Assembly (NCBI RefSeq): GCF_022763245.1
Contig: NZ_JALEGV010000008.1
Span: 62,001-126,000, forward strand
DNA from: Oricola sp.
Lineage (GTDB): Bacteria > Pseudomonadota > Alphaproteobacteria > Rhizobiales > Rhizobiaceae
DNA length: 64,000 nucleotides
Direction: 5' to 3'
The translations under genes were made by a program, and so were the position numbers. Below are positions 26,240 to 36,155 of the stretch, piece after piece; position 1 is the stretch's first letter, and the number at the start of each line of letters is the position of its first letter. The notes below the pieces were generated by a model. The model saw only the letters and a program-made list of their open reading frames with translations, was not told where the DNA came from and ran no database searches.

Positions 26240-27964
26240 CTAGATATCGGCGTAGCAGAGCGTCTCCACAGCTCCGCCGGGGTGTGTCACGGCGCCGCGG
26301 CGGGCATCGCCCACCGTCTGCGCATATTTCCAGAGAACGCCCGAGGTGTAGGCGGTCTCGCGCGGCGCCCATTCGGCCTGGCGCGCCGCCAACTCCTCCT
26401 CGCTCAGATCGACGTCCAGCGTTCCCGCCACCGCGTCGATCGTGATGGTGTCGCCGTCCCGCAATAATGCGATCGGGCCGCCGACCGCCGCTTCCGGACC
26501 GACATGACCGATGCAGAAGCCGCGCGTCGCGCCGGAAAACCGGCCGTCGGTGATCAGCGCGACCTTGTCGCCCATGCCCTGCCCGTAAAGCGCTGCCGTC
26601 GTGGCCAGCATTTCGCGCATGCCGGGACCGCCTTTCGGTCCCTCATAGCGAATGACCAGCACCTCGCCTTCCTTGTAGGTCCGGTTGGTCACCGCCTCGA
26701 AGCACTCTTCTTCCGAATCGAAGCATCGCGCCGGGCCGGAGAACTTCTGGTTCGCCATGCCGGCCACCTTCACGATGGCCCCGTCGGGCGCCAGATTGCC
26801 CTTGAGCCCGACAACCCCGCCGGTGGTGGTGATCGGCTTGTCGGCCGGGTAGACCACGTCCTGATCCGGGTTCCACTGCACGTAATCCATGTTTTCGGCC
26901 AAAGTGCGACCGGTCACGGTCAGGCAGTCGCCATGCAGGAAGCCGTGCTCGAACAGCGTCTTCATGAGAAGCGGGATGCCGCCGGCCTCGAACATGTCCT
27001 TGGCCACATACTTCCCGCCCGGCTTCAGGTCGGCGATGTAGGGCGTCTTGCGGAAGATCTCGGCGACGTCGAACAAGTCGAACTCGATGCCCGCCTCATG
27101 CGCGATCGCCGGCAGGTGCAGCGCGCCGTTGCTCGACCCACCGGTCGCGGCGACCACCGCTGCGGCGTTTTCCAGCGCCTTGCGCGTAACGATGTCGCGT
27201 GGGCGGATGTTGCGCGCGACGAGTTCCATCACCTTCTCGCCGGACGCGAAACAGAAACGGTCGCGCAGCTCGTAGGGAGCCGGCGCGCCGCAGGAATAGG
27301 GCAAGGCAAGGCCGATCGCCTCGGCCACGGTCGCCATGGTGTTGGCGGTGAACTGCGCCCCGCAGGAGCCGGCCGACGGACACGCCGCCTGCTCGATCTC
27401 GAAGAGGTCGTCGTCGGACATGCCGCCGACAGAATGCTGGCCGACCGCCTCGAACACGTCCTGGACGGTGATCTCGCGGCCGCGAAAGGAGCCCGGCAGG
27501 ATGGAGCCGCCATAGACGAAGACGGAAGGCACGTTGAGGCGAACCATCGCCATCATCATGCCCGGCAAGGACTTGTCGCAGCCGGCGAGCCCGACAAGCG
27601 CGTCATAGCAGTGCCCGCGCATCGTCAGCTCGACAGAATCGGCGATGACGTCGCGCGACACCAGCGACGCCTTCATGCCCTGGTGGCCCATGGCGATGCC
27701 GTCGGTCACGGTGATGGTGCAGAACTCGCGCGGCGTGCCGTTGGCGGCCGCAACGCCCTTCTTGACCACCTGGGCCTGGCGCATCAGTGCGATGTTGCAG
27801 GGTGCGGCCTCGTTCCAGCAGGACGCCACGCCGACCAGAGGCTGCGCGATTTCCTTCTCGGACAGCCCCATCGCATAGAGGAACGAGCGATGCGGCGCGC
27901 GCGCCGGGCCGACCGTCGTATGACGGCTCGGCAGCTTGTCCTTCGAGATGACCTTGGCGTCCAT
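26240..27964 (-). CDS. ilvD: Dihydroxy-acid dehydratase, [2Fe-2S] type
   Basis: 574 residues. It dehydrates dihydroxy acids in valine, isoleucine and pantothenate synthesis. Cluster-binding cysteines lie in [21 protein letters not shown] and [10 protein letters not shown]. The length and motifs fit the shorter class that carries a [2Fe-2S] cluster, as in plants, rather than the longer E. coli class. The start at 27964 is chosen because AGGA precedes it and MDAKVISK fits the family; an upstream start at 28051 adds 29 unrelated residues. exoR follows 16 bases after the stop. Confidence 0.95.
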   Translation of the reverse strand: MDAKVISKDKLPSRHTTVGPARAPHRSFLYAMGLSEKEIAQPLVGVASCWNEAAPCNIALMRQAQVVKKGVAAANGTPREFCTITVTDGIAMGHQGMKASLVSRDVIADSVELTMRGHCYDALVGLAGCDKSLPGMMMAMVRLNVPSVFVYGGSILPGSFRGREITVQDVFEAVGQHSVGGMSDDDLFEIEQAACPSAGSCGAQFTANTMATVAEAIGLALPYSCGAPAPYELRDRFCFASGEKVMELVARNIRPRDIVTRKALENAAAVVAATGGSSNGALHLPAIAHEAGIEFDLFDVAEIFRKTPYIADLKPGGKYVAKDMFEAGGIPLLMKTLFEHGFLHGDCLTVTGRTLAENMDYVQWNPDQDVVYPADKPITTTGGVVGLKGNLAPDGAIVKVAGMANQKFSGPARCFDSEEECFEAVTNRTYKEGEVLVIRYEGPKGGPGMREMLATTAALYGQGMGDKVALITDGRFSGATRGFCIGHVGPEAAVGGPIALLRDGDTITIDAVAGTLDVDLSEEELAARQAEWAPRETAYTSGVLWKYAQTVGDARRGAVTHPGGAVETLCYADI

Positions 27965-28161
27965 GAATTCCTGTCCCTTGCCTGCCGTGAGCATGCGCCC
28001 CGCGGCGAGACACCGCTGCGATGCGCCCGGTTTATGGCGGCAAATGGGCATCTCGCCCGGCAGGGCTTCTAGAGGAAATCTTAGAACGAAGGTGTTGCCA
28101 AATCGTCACAAAGACCGCGGTTTCAGGAGATTTGGCGGCCTTGCGGTGTCTGGCAGGGCCT

Positions 28162-28197
28162 CAAAGAAGAACCCCGCCGCATGAACGTGCGGCGGGG
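28162..28197 (-). terminator. Rho-independent terminator of the fadL-type gene
   Basis: A perfect 10-base-pair stem (CCCCGCCGCA at 28172-28181 with TGCGGCGGGG at 28188-28197) has a 6-base loop. On the minus strand it is followed by a T-rich stretch (TTCTTCTTT). It lies 25 bases after the porin stop codon. Confidence 0.85.
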
Positions 28198-28222
28198 TCG
28201 AAAAGGATCGGCGTGGCCGATA

Positions 28223-29509
28223 TCAGAACTTCAGGCTGCCGGACAGCGACAGGGCGTAGCCCCACTCACCCGGCGAGTAGGCGGTGTAGTCGCCCTCGGT
28301 CTTCTGGCCTTCGGACAGGTAGATGGCGGCGCCGCCGGCGCTCAAGGTCATGTTGTCCTTGGCGTAACGCACACCGCTCGCGACCGTCCAGGTGTCGGTC
28401 AGCGTGTCGTAGCCGCCCGAAACGCCCTTGTCCCATGTGACGGAGAAGGATCCTGCCAGTGTTTCGTTAAACTGGTGAGCCAGACCGCCGGTGACCGTCC
28501 AGCCATCCTTGAAGAAGAAGCTCGAGCTGGAGAAATCCTGGCCCGCGATCCCCTCGACAACCTGGATCTGCTGCAGCACGCTCCAGTCGGTCCACTTGAC
28601 GGAAGCGAAAGCCAGCCAGCCCGGACGAATGCCAGAACGCAGGGCGAATTCGACGCTCTGCGGCAGGGACGCCGACGCGCTTGCGGTGGTCGAAAGCTGC
28701 GACTGGTAGAGGTTGCCCTGAACATAACCCAGCGCGCCGGCATAGTTGCCGTAGAACGGGCTGTCCGGATCGCCGGCGATCTGGTGCGCGGCGATGGTCG
28801 CGAACGGCGTGCTGCTGTACATGCCCGTCGCGTCGTAATCCGTCTGCGAGCGGTACATCAGGCTGCCGCGCAGCGCGATCTCGGGGATTTCGAAGCCGAC
28901 GCCGATCCGGTAGCCCCAGGACTCGCCGGTCAGGTTGAGGCTGCTGACGTCGCCGGCATTGGGGCCGTAGACGCCGTCGTCGAAGAACGGGTTCGGCAGC
29001 GGGATGCCGTCGTAGAGCTGGAAGTCCTGCGCCTCGTTGTAATCGAGGCTCTCATGGAACACGCCACCGATGAGATAGGCGCGGCCGGGACCGGCGTCGA
29101 AACCGACCGAACAGGTCAGGCCGAGCTCGTCCACGACGAAATTCTGATAGGCCGTGTCGAACTGGATGGCACCCGAATATTCCGAGTCGCCGCCATAGGG
29201 CTGCGTGTAGGAACCGACGCAATTCAGGTTCCCGGCGAGCTTTCCGCCCACGGACACGTAAGGGATGAAATAGTCATTGGAGAAGGTCTGGTCGGGTGCG
29301 TCCAGGAAACCCTCCAGGCTGTAGCCCGAGATGTTCTCGTAGGACCGCCCCGGCGAGACGAACGTCACGCCGCTGTAGAACTCGAAGCCGTCGCCATACA
29401 GCCCGTCGAGATTGGCGCTGCCGCGGCTGAATCCCCCCGCCAGCGCAGCGCTGCTCAGCACCGTCGCGCCAAAGAGACCGATCGTTATTGTTTTTGTGCC
29501 CCTACGCAT
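28223..29509 (-). CDS. OmpP1/FadL/TodX family outer membrane transporter
   Basis: 428 residues: a signal peptide (about 1-24, ending ALAG), then a long-chain fatty acid channel of the FadL type in the outer membrane. Hallmarks are the plug-like N-terminus of the mature protein, many alternating beta-strand segments and a C-terminal strand ending in Phe (SLSGSLKF). GGAGG lies seven bases before the ATG at 29509. A palindrome of the LiuR type lies about 140 bases upstream (29648-29663). Substrate could be fatty acids or other hydrophobic compounds. Confidence 0.9.
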   Translation of the reverse strand: MRRGTKTITIGLFGATVLSSAALAGGFSRGSANLDGLYGDGFEFYSGVTFVSPGRSYENISGYSLEGFLDAPDQTFSNDYFIPYVSVGGKLAGNLNCVGSYTQPYGGDSEYSGAIQFDTAYQNFVVDELGLTCSVGFDAGPGRAYLIGGVFHESLDYNEAQDFQLYDGIPLPNPFFDDGVYGPNAGDVSSLNLTGESWGYRIGVGFEIPEIALRGSLMYRSQTDYDATGMYSSTPFATIAAHQIAGDPDSPFYGNYAGALGYVQGNLYQSQLSTTASASASLPQSVEFALRSGIRPGWLAFASVKWTDWSVLQQIQVVEGIAGQDFSSSSFFFKDGWTVTGGLAHQFNETLAGSFSVTWDKGVSGGYDTLTDTWTVASGVRYAKDNMTLSAGGAAIYLSEGQKTEGDYTAYSPGEWGYALSLSGSLKF

Positions 29510-29814
29510 TCTTGTCCTCCAAACCATGCTTTTCCATAGTTCTGACGGAGGATGCGCTCAAATTTCAAGCAGATTTTAGCCAAATAAACGCCACATTTCG
29601 GACCGCCCTCGACCCCGAAAACGGCAATCTGCGTCGAACTGACGCTTTTTACGTTTACGTTAAGGGCAGAAGGGGCCGAAAAGGCATTTTTTCGGCAACT
29701 TCCGCGTCGTCTGCCTGATAAAATTGCGCGAAATGCGCGTTGTTGCAAAATCGACACAACCGACGGCTTTCTGCGCACAACCGTCGGCCATGCGACAAAC
29801 CGCCGGCCGTTGCG
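29510..29814. other. Intergenic region between fadL-type gene and valS
   Basis: 305 bases without a gene. It holds the promoter region of the porin gene, including the palindrome at 29648-29663. There are two hairpins: GCCGAAAA/TTTTCGGC (29675-29682 and 29689-29696) and CCGACGG/CCGTCGG (29760-29766 and 29781-29787). The second is followed on the minus strand by a modest T-rich run and may end valS transcription. Neither is a textbook terminator. Confidence 0.5.
29648..29663 (-). promoter_or_regulatory. LiuR-like palindrome upstream of the FadL-type porin
   Basis: TTTACGTTTACGTTAA has 7-base arms around a 2-base centre with one mismatch, the same layout as the site at 1032-1047. MerR-family LiuR sites have the form TTTACGT-N2-ACGTAAA and often control lipid and branched-chain catabolism genes. 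A matching -10 is weak, so binding is inferred. Confidence 0.4.
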
Positions 29815-32628
29815 TCAGCCAATCTGCTCGATGCGGCCGAGTGCCGCCTTCAGCGAATCGCGTTCGCTCAAGGCGTCTTCCAGCTTGTCGCGTTCGCCTG
29901 CGACGATTTCGGGCTTGGCGTTGGCGAGGAACTTCTCGTTGCCGAGCTTGCCCTGCAACTTGCCGATATCCGCCTCGACCTTGCCGATCGCCTTCGCAAG
30001 CCGGGCGCGTTCCGCATCCACGTCGATCAGGCCACCGAGCGGCAGGCACGCCGTCGCCTCGCCGATGATGATCTGCGCCGAGCCCTTCGGCACCTCGCTC
30101 TCGGCCAGGATGTCCTCGGCGCGGGCGAGCCGCTTGATCGCGGAATCGTGGCGCAGCAGGCGCTCGCAGGTTTCGGTGCTCGCGCCGACCATGACCAGCG
30201 GCGCGCTGGCCGATGCCGGAACGTTCATTTCGGCGCGCACTGAGCGGATGCCGCTGACGAGTTCGATCAGCCAGTTGATCTCGCTGGCCGCCTCGTCGTC
30301 CGCGAATTCCGGACGCGGCCATTCGGCGTGGCACAGAAGCGTGTCGCGACGATCGGCGGTCAGCGCCCACAATTCCTCGGTCATGAACGGCATGAACGGA
30401 TGCAGCAATTTGTAGACGCCGTCGAGCACATAGGCCGCGCAGGCCTGCGCCTCGGTCTTCGCCGCCTCGTCGTCGCCGTTGAAGATCGGCTTCAGCAGTT
30501 CCAGGTACCAGTCGCAGAATGTGTGCCAGACGAAGCTGTAGGCCGCGCCCGCCGCTTCGTTGAAGCGGTACTGGTCGATCCCCGTCGCGACATTCGCCGC
30601 CGTGCGGGCGAACTCGGTCAGGATCCAGCGATTGACCTGCAGCGTCGCGCCCGCCGGATCGAAATCGGGATCCTGCTTGACGCCGTTCATCTGCGCGAAC
30701 CGCGTCGCGTTCCAGAGCTTCGTGCCGAAATTGCGATAGCCGGCGATGCGCGCCGGGTCGAGCTTCACGTCGCGCCCCTGCGCGGCCATGATCGCCAGCG
30801 TGAAGCGCAGCGCATCGGCGCCGTATTCGTCGATCAGCTCCAGCGGGTCGATGACGTTGCCCTTCGACTTCGACATCTTGGCACCGTGCTTGTCGCGCAC
30901 CAGCGCGTGCACATAGACGGTGTGGAAAGGCTCGACCGGAACCTCCTTCTCGTCCTTCATGAAGTGCAGGCCCATCATCATCATACGGGCGACCCAGAAG
31001 AAGATGATGTCGAAGCCGGTCACCAGAACGCTGGTCGGATACCAGGTCTCGAGCGCCTTGGTCTGCTCCGGCCATCCAAGCGTCGAGAACGGCCACAGGG
31101 CAGAAGAGAACCACGTGTCGAGAACATCCTCGTCGCGCGTCAGGTCAACCGCTTCGCCATAATGCCGGCTGGCGGCAGCGACTGCGTCCTCCTCGCTCTT
31201 CTCGACGAACACGGTCCCGTCCGGCCCGTACCAGGCCGGGATCTGGTGGCCCCACCAGAGCTGGCGCGAGACGCACCAGGGCTGGATGTTCTCCATCCAG
31301 TTGAAATAGGTGTTCTCCCAGCTTTTCGGCACGAACTCGGTGCGCCCCTCGCGCACCGATGCGATCGCCGGCTTGGCCAGCGTCGCCGCATCGACATACC
31401 ACTGGTCGGTCAGGAACGGCTCGATCGGCACTCCGCCGCGGTCGCCATGCGGGACCTGGTGCTTGTGCGGCTCGATCCGGTCGACCAGGCCCCTCGCCTC
31501 CAGCATCGCGACGATGCGATCGCGCGCCTCGAAACGGTCGAGCCCGTCGAGTTCGCTCATCGTGGACGCCAGCTCTTCCGTCTGCTCGACGCCGTAATGG
31601 AAATCGGCGTTGCCCTTCAGGACCACGCGCGCTTCCCCGTCGAGAACGCTCACGGCGGCGAGGTTCTGCCGCTTGCCGACCTCGAAATCGTTGAAGTCGT
31701 GCGCCGGCGTCATCTTCACCGCGCCGGTGCCCGCTTCCGGATCGGGATATTCGTCGGCGACGATCGGAATGTGCCGGCCGACCAGCGGCAGGATCACGTG
31801 CTTTCCGACAATGCCCTGGTAGCGCGGATCGTCCGGATGCACCGCGACGCCGGTGTCGCCGAGCATCGTTTCGGGACGCGTCGTCGCCACGACGAGATAG
31901 TCGCGCGTCTCGTATCCGGCGGGCTCGCCGTCGGACGGCTTCCAGGCGATCCGGTTGCCCTCGTCGTCGAGATTGTAGGGGTGCTCATAGGTCGCCCCGT
32001 CGGCCAACGGATAGCGGAAATGCCACAGATGGCCGTCCACTTCCTTCGGCTCGACCTCGAGATCGGAGATCGCCGTGTGCAGCTTCGGATCCCAGTTGAC
32101 CAGCCGCTTGTCCTTGTAGATCAGACCTTCCTTGTAGAGCCGCACGAAGACTTCCAGCACAGCCTCGGACAGGCCGTCATCCATGGTGAAGCGCTCGCGC
32201 GACCAGTCGCAGGAGGCGCCGAGGCGCTTCAGCTGGTTGAAGATCATCCCGCCGGATTCGTTCTTCCACTGCCACACGCGCTCGATGAACTTCTCTCGGC
32301 CCATCTGGCGGCGCGACATGTTCTCGCCGCTCTCGGCAAGCTGCCGCTCCACGACCATCTGCGTCGCGATGCCGGCATGGTCCATGCCCGGCTGCCACAG
32401 CACGTTGTTGCCGTTCATCCGCTGGTAGCGGATCATGATGTCCTGCAGCGTGTTGTTGAGCGCGTGGCCCATATGCAGCGAGCCGGTCACGTTCGGCGGC
32501 GGAATCACGATGCAATAGGGATCGGCGCCTTCGCGCGAGCCTGCGCCGGCGGCGAAAGCGTCGGCCTCCTCCCAGATTTTGGCAATTCTCGGTTCGACGC
32601 TGGTCGCGTCAAAGGTCTTGTCGAGCAT
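29815..32628 (-). CDS. valS: Valine--tRNA ligase
   Basis: 937 residues, class I. The HIGH motif reads HMGH (VTGSLHMGHALNN), the KMSKS loop reads KMSKSKGNV, an editing CP1 domain lies between them and the C-terminus is the coiled-coil arm typical of bacterial ValRS. A TTG at 32658 would add ten residues; the ATG at 32628 begins the usual MLDKTFDA. It is followed by no other gene on its strand, and popZ-like and tolC lie upstream in the same direction. Confidence 0.96.
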   Translation of the reverse strand: MLDKTFDATSVEPRIAKIWEEADAFAAGAGSREGADPYCIVIPPPNVTGSLHMGHALNNTLQDIMIRYQRMNGNNVLWQPGMDHAGIATQMVVERQLAESGENMSRRQMGREKFIERVWQWKNESGGMIFNQLKRLGASCDWSRERFTMDDGLSEAVLEVFVRLYKEGLIYKDKRLVNWDPKLHTAISDLEVEPKEVDGHLWHFRYPLADGATYEHPYNLDDEGNRIAWKPSDGEPAGYETRDYLVVATTRPETMLGDTGVAVHPDDPRYQGIVGKHVILPLVGRHIPIVADEYPDPEAGTGAVKMTPAHDFNDFEVGKRQNLAAVSVLDGEARVVLKGNADFHYGVEQTEELASTMSELDGLDRFEARDRIVAMLEARGLVDRIEPHKHQVPHGDRGGVPIEPFLTDQWYVDAATLAKPAIASVREGRTEFVPKSWENTYFNWMENIQPWCVSRQLWWGHQIPAWYGPDGTVFVEKSEEDAVAAASRHYGEAVDLTRDEDVLDTWFSSALWPFSTLGWPEQTKALETWYPTSVLVTGFDIIFFWVARMMMMGLHFMKDEKEVPVEPFHTVYVHALVRDKHGAKMSKSKGNVIDPLELIDEYGADALRFTLAIMAAQGRDVKLDPARIAGYRNFGTKLWNATRFAQMNGVKQDPDFDPAGATLQVNRWILTEFARTAANVATGIDQYRFNEAAGAAYSFVWHTFCDWYLELLKPIFNGDDEAAKTEAQACAAYVLDGVYKLLHPFMPFMTEELWALTADRRDTLLCHAEWPRPEFADDEAASEINWLIELVSGIRSVRAEMNVPASASAPLVMVGASTETCERLLRHDSAIKRLARAEDILAESEVPKGSAQIIIGEATACLPLGGLIDVDAERARLAKAIGKVEADIGKLQGKLGNEKFLANAKPEIVAGERDKLEDALSERDSLKAALGRIEQIG

Positions 32629-32721
32629 GTGGAAACGTCCGCGAGCGATGTCGGTCAATCAGCGCCCGTGTAAATCCGAAGCACGGTGGCCTGTCAACAA
32701 AGGCGCGGTTGGGACCGGCGA

Positions 32722-33636
32722 TCAGGCCGGGCGCGGCTCGCCGCGTGCGATGCGCTCGATCTCCGCGCGAACCAGCCGCTCGACCAGCGACGGCAGGTTG
32801 TTGTCGAGCCATTCCTGCAGCATCGGCCGCAGCATCTCTTCCGCCATGGCGTCGAGGTCCGGTGCGGCGCGCTGCGGCAGGGCTTCGGCCAGGCTGGAGA
32901 GGCTGGACAGGGATTGCGAGACGCTGTTCGAAACCGCCTCGGAAACCAGCGACGTCTGCTTGTCGCGACCGGCCGGCGGCGCCTTGGCCTCGACCTCGAA
33001 CGTGCCGCGCAAGAGATCGCCAACCTTCTGGAATGTCCCGTTGTCGGCCTCGCTGAACCGGGCGTCGTATTTCGCCCGCTTCTCGGCAAGCAGGTCGCGG
33101 TCGACATCGGAGAAGTCGCCGAGCAGCACGGCCTCGGCCTCCGACATGTCCGGCTCCGCCGGCGTCGGATCGATATCCATCGCGGGAGAGGAATAATCGT
33201 CGTCCACGCGCCCGTTCAGCGACGCCGACAGCCGCAGCCCCGAATCGCGCAACGGCGTTTCAAACGCGCTGAAATCGGGCAGCTCAGGCTCGATGCGCGC
33301 CGGCTTGCGGCTCAGGCTTTCCTCGGCGAGATAGGCGCTGACCGCCGCCTCGATGTCGTCGTCCAGCCCGTCAGCGGTGTTCGAACGCGGCGTGACGCGC
33401 TCCGGCGCACGACGTGTCTGGGGCTGTTGCGGCGACATGGATTGCGGCGCGCGCATCCGGGTGAAGCCCGGATCGTTGGCCGGCGGCGGAACCGCCGTCG
33501 AAGCGGGCTCGACACGTTCCTCGACCGGCTTCACCGGCGGCTTGGAACGGGCATCCCCGGCGTCGATGATCCTGCGGATCGACGCGAGAATCTCGTCCAT
33601 CGAGGGTTGTTCGCGAAGCGCGCTGCCGTGTGCCAT
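32722..33636 (-). CDS. popZ: PopZ-family (DUF2497) polar organizing protein
   Basis: 304 residues. The two conserved ends are present: the N-terminal helix SMDEILASIRRII and the C-terminal oligomerisation region EEMLRPMLQEWLDNNLP then VERLVRAEIERIARG. Between them is a long acidic, Pro-rich linker. PopZ forms a polar matrix that anchors chromosome origins and recruits cell cycle proteins; in polar-growing Hyphomicrobiales it marks the growing or new pole. The order tolC-popZ-valS is widespread in the group. An internal ATG at 33600 is a possible alternative start. Confidence 0.88.
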   Translation of the reverse strand: MAHGSALREQPSMDEILASIRRIIDAGDARSKPPVKPVEERVEPASTAVPPPANDPGFTRMRAPQSMSPQQPQTRRAPERVTPRSNTADGLDDDIEAAVSAYLAEESLSRKPARIEPELPDFSAFETPLRDSGLRLSASLNGRVDDDYSSPAMDIDPTPAEPDMSEAEAVLLGDFSDVDRDLLAEKRAKYDARFSEADNGTFQKVGDLLRGTFEVEAKAPPAGRDKQTSLVSEAVSNSVSQSLSSLSSLAEALPQRAAPDLDAMAEEMLRPMLQEWLDNNLPSLVERLVRAEIERIARGEPRPA

Positions 33637-33771
33637 TCGAGACTACCATAACCCTTGGAACGCCGAATCATCCGGCGAATCATCCTGCAAGGGTAGCCGA
33701 TGATCCGGACGATGAGAATCGGCTCGGCGGAAGCCGCCGAGCCAACTCACAGGAATCGCAATTGCTTATGG

Positions 33772-35136
33772 TTAACGGCCGTCCGGCGTCCGCAGTCCGA
33801 ACCACTTGTCCTGGACGGCGTCGAAATGCTCCTTGGGGTCGTGCAGCGCGACACGAAGCCCGAGGCTCCTGGCGGTCAGGCGACCGGTGGCGGATCTCAG
33901 CGCATAGCTGGAGACCACGACGTCGCGCTCGGCCTGCACCATGGCGATCTGGGCGCTCAGCACGTCGGCCTGGGCGTTCAGAACGTCGAGCGTCGTGCGC
34001 TGGCCGACATCGCGCTCCTGCACTACCCCGTCAAGCGCCAGGCGGGAGGCACGCAGCGTCTCCTGGTTGGCGGAGACCGCGGCGCGGGAGGCCTGAAGCT
34101 GCGTCCATGCAGAGGCGACGGCGGCGCGCACCTGATCGCGCGCGACATCGACATTGATGCGTGCCTGGCCCAGCTGTTCCTTCTTCTGGCGCACATTCGC
34201 ACTGGCCTGACCGCCCTGATAGATCGGCACGGTGACCTGGGCGCCGATCGAAGCGGAGTTGCCCGTGAACGAGCCGCCGCCGGCGGTGCGGCTGGTGTAG
34301 CTGCGACCCACAGAGGCCGAAAGCCCGACCTGAGGCAGGAACGCGCCCTCGGCGGCCTTGACGCTGAACAGGCCGGAATCGACCAGGTGATTGTTGACCA
34401 TGATGGCCGGATGCTCGGCGAAGGCGACCGACTGGGCCGACTGCAGCGACCCGGGCATGCCCTTGCTCAGCGCCGACGCGGCCTGAAGATTGTCCGGCTC
34501 CGAGCCGGTGAGCTGGCGGTAGACCGCCGCGCTGGAAAGCGCCGCGGCGCGGGCCGCCTCGAGCTGCGCCTGGGCGGCCGCACGGGTCGCCTTGGCCTGC
34601 TCGACATCGGTGCGCGTGCCCTCGCCCACGTCGAAGCGCGCCTGCGCGGCACGCACCTGCTCGTCGAGGAAGGCCAGGTTGCGCTGGCGCAGCACCGCGA
34701 TCTGGCGGTTCTGCAGCACGTCCATATAGGCCTGCGCGGTGTCGAAGAGGACGTTCTGTTCGGTGTTGCGCAGATTCTCGCGCTGGGCGAGCACGCCCGA
34801 CGTCGCCGCCCGCACATTGTTGCCGGTCTGGAAGCCGTCGAAGATCGACTGGCTGATCTCCACGCCGAAGCTGGCGCTCGTCACGCCGACGCCGACCGCC
34901 GACGATTCGCTCCAGGAATTCGTGATGCCCGCAGTGCTCTGGATGCGCGGGCGGTAGCCCGAGCGCGCCAGCGCGACGTTTTCATCCTGCACCCGCACCC
35001 CGGCTCGCGCCGAGTTCAACTCCGAATTGTTTTCGTAGGCTTTGGCGAGCGCACCGAAGATGGTCTCGGCTTGCGTGGCCTGCGGCGCCATGGAAACGGA
35101 AACGGCGAGGGCCGCGGCTACAAGGAAATAACGCAT
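33772..35136 (-). CDS. tolC: TolC family outer membrane channel protein
   Basis: 454 residues: a signal peptide (about 1-23, ending ATQA) then two tandem repeats of the outer membrane efflux protein domain with long helices. The family feature IFDGFQTGNNVRAA and the repeat equivalent IYQGGQASANVRQK are visible. It is the outer membrane exit duct for tripartite efflux pumps and type I secretion. AGGA lies eight bases before the ATG at 35136. The upstream gene encodes a PIMT-like protein. Confidence 0.94.
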   Translation of the reverse strand: MRYFLVAAALAVSVSMAPQATQAETIFGALAKAYENNSELNSARAGVRVQDENVALARSGYRPRIQSTAGITNSWSESSAVGVGVTSASFGVEISQSIFDGFQTGNNVRAATSGVLAQRENLRNTEQNVLFDTAQAYMDVLQNRQIAVLRQRNLAFLDEQVRAAQARFDVGEGTRTDVEQAKATRAAAQAQLEAARAAALSSAAVYRQLTGSEPDNLQAASALSKGMPGSLQSAQSVAFAEHPAIMVNNHLVDSGLFSVKAAEGAFLPQVGLSASVGRSYTSRTAGGGSFTGNSASIGAQVTVPIYQGGQASANVRQKKEQLGQARINVDVARDQVRAAVASAWTQLQASRAAVSANQETLRASRLALDGVVQERDVGQRTTLDVLNAQADVLSAQIAMVQAERDVVVSSYALRSATGRLTARSLGLRVALHDPKEHFDAVQDKWFGLRTPDGR

Positions 35137-35236
35137 CCGAACTATCCTGACTGAAATGACCAACCTGTCGTCGGTCCAAACGTTTTATTAACCGCCTTGT
35201 GTGTCGGCAATACCAAGCCCTGACAAGCGCCCGAAC

Positions 35237-35264
35237 AAAAAGCGAGGTGTTGCCGAGCGGCAAC
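35237..35264 (-). terminator. Possible weak terminator after the PIMT-like gene
   Basis: GTTGCCG (35249-35255) pairs with CGGCAAC (35258-35264) over a 2-base loop, and a run of five T on the minus strand follows after seven bases. The tight loop and the delay before the T run make it weak. Confidence 0.3.
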
Positions 35265-35273
35265 CCTTCGGCG

Positions 35274-35945
35274 CTAGAGCGAGAATTCCGGCTTCCGCGC
35301 GAAACCAGGCAATGCCTTGACGCTCAGGTTAAAGGCTTTTCGTCCGGAAACGTAATCGCCTTCCTTGAGATAAAATGTCGCAAAGCCGCTCAGGCCCTGC
35401 CCTTCGACCACGACCAGCCGGCCGCCGTCCTTCAACTGGTCGAAAAGCGCCTCGGGCACGGCATCGACGGAGCCGCCGACGAAAATCACGTCATAGGGAC
35501 CCTCGGCCGCATAGCCTTCGGTCAGCGGGCCGGTGACGACCGCGACATTGTCGAAGCCGTTTTCAAGAAGCAGGTCGGTCGCCCGGTCGCTCAGCTCCGA
35601 ATCGCTCTCAAGCGCGATGACCGCATTGGCCAGCCGCGAGAGCACCGCAGAGGAGTAACCCGTGCCGCATCCGACATCGAGAACGAGGTCGCCTGCGCGC
35701 ACGTCGGCGAGCTGCACCAGCTTGGCGAAGGGCGACGGCTTCATCACGAAGCGCCGCGTGTCCGCCATCGGGCCGGTAACCTCGATGTCGTCATCAATGT
35801 AAGCGAAGGGCTTGCGCTGATCGGGAACGAACGCCTCGCGCGGCACGGAGAGCAGCGCGTCGATGACCCGCAGGTCGGTCACGTCTGTTGTACGAACCTG
35901 ACTGTCGACCATCGCCTGGCGCAGTTCGTCGAATTTGTGCCCCAT
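35274..35945 (-). CDS. Protein-L-isoaspartate O-methyltransferase family protein (second copy)
   Basis: 223 residues, SAM-dependent methyltransferase of the PIMT family. The SAM motif VLDVGCGTGYSSAVLSRLA is clear and the N-terminal ALLSVPREAFVP matches PIMT. It is distinct from the pcm at 8004-8666 and belongs to the group encoded just upstream of tolC in alphaproteobacteria, whose substrate is not established. Isoaspartate repair is possible but not shown. Confidence 0.85.
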   Translation of the reverse strand: MGHKFDELRQAMVDSQVRTTDVTDLRVIDALLSVPREAFVPDQRKPFAYIDDDIEVTGPMADTRRFVMKPSPFAKLVQLADVRAGDLVLDVGCGTGYSSAVLSRLANAVIALESDSELSDRATDLLLENGFDNVAVVTGPLTEGYAAEGPYDVIFVGGSVDAVPEALFDQLKDGGRLVVVEGQGLSGFATFYLKEGDYVSGRKAFNLSVKALPGFARKPEFSL

Positions 35946-35987
35946 GATTATAGCCCGCCTTCGTCGTATCGCCGGTCACCCGAACGC

Positions 35988-36061
35988 TGGAGGCCTCGCC
36001 CGGAATCGAACCGGGGTGCAAGGATTTGCAGTCCTCTGCGTAACCACTCCGCCACGAGGCC
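35988..36061 (-). tRNA. tRNA-Cys (GCA)
   Basis: The minus strand folds as a full cloverleaf. The acceptor stem is GGCCTCG with CGAGGCC, the anticodon loop CTGCAAA carries GCA, the T loop is GGTTCGATTCC, and CCA is encoded at 35990-35988. Discriminator is U, as expected for tRNA-Cys. It is transcribed towards the PIMT-like gene. Confidence 0.96.
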
Positions 36062-36155
36062 GTCCGGGTGCGTTGTCGTTGATCGGATAGGGATTTTCCG
36101 AAAGCGGGTCAAGCGGCATTCTGAGAAGTTCGCGGCACTATCCTCAACGATCGCT

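Noticed and set aside
30328-32673. Plus-strand frame of 781 codons opposite valS
   Set aside because: ValS is complete with all class I motifs; the antisense frame is Arg/His-rich and without signals.
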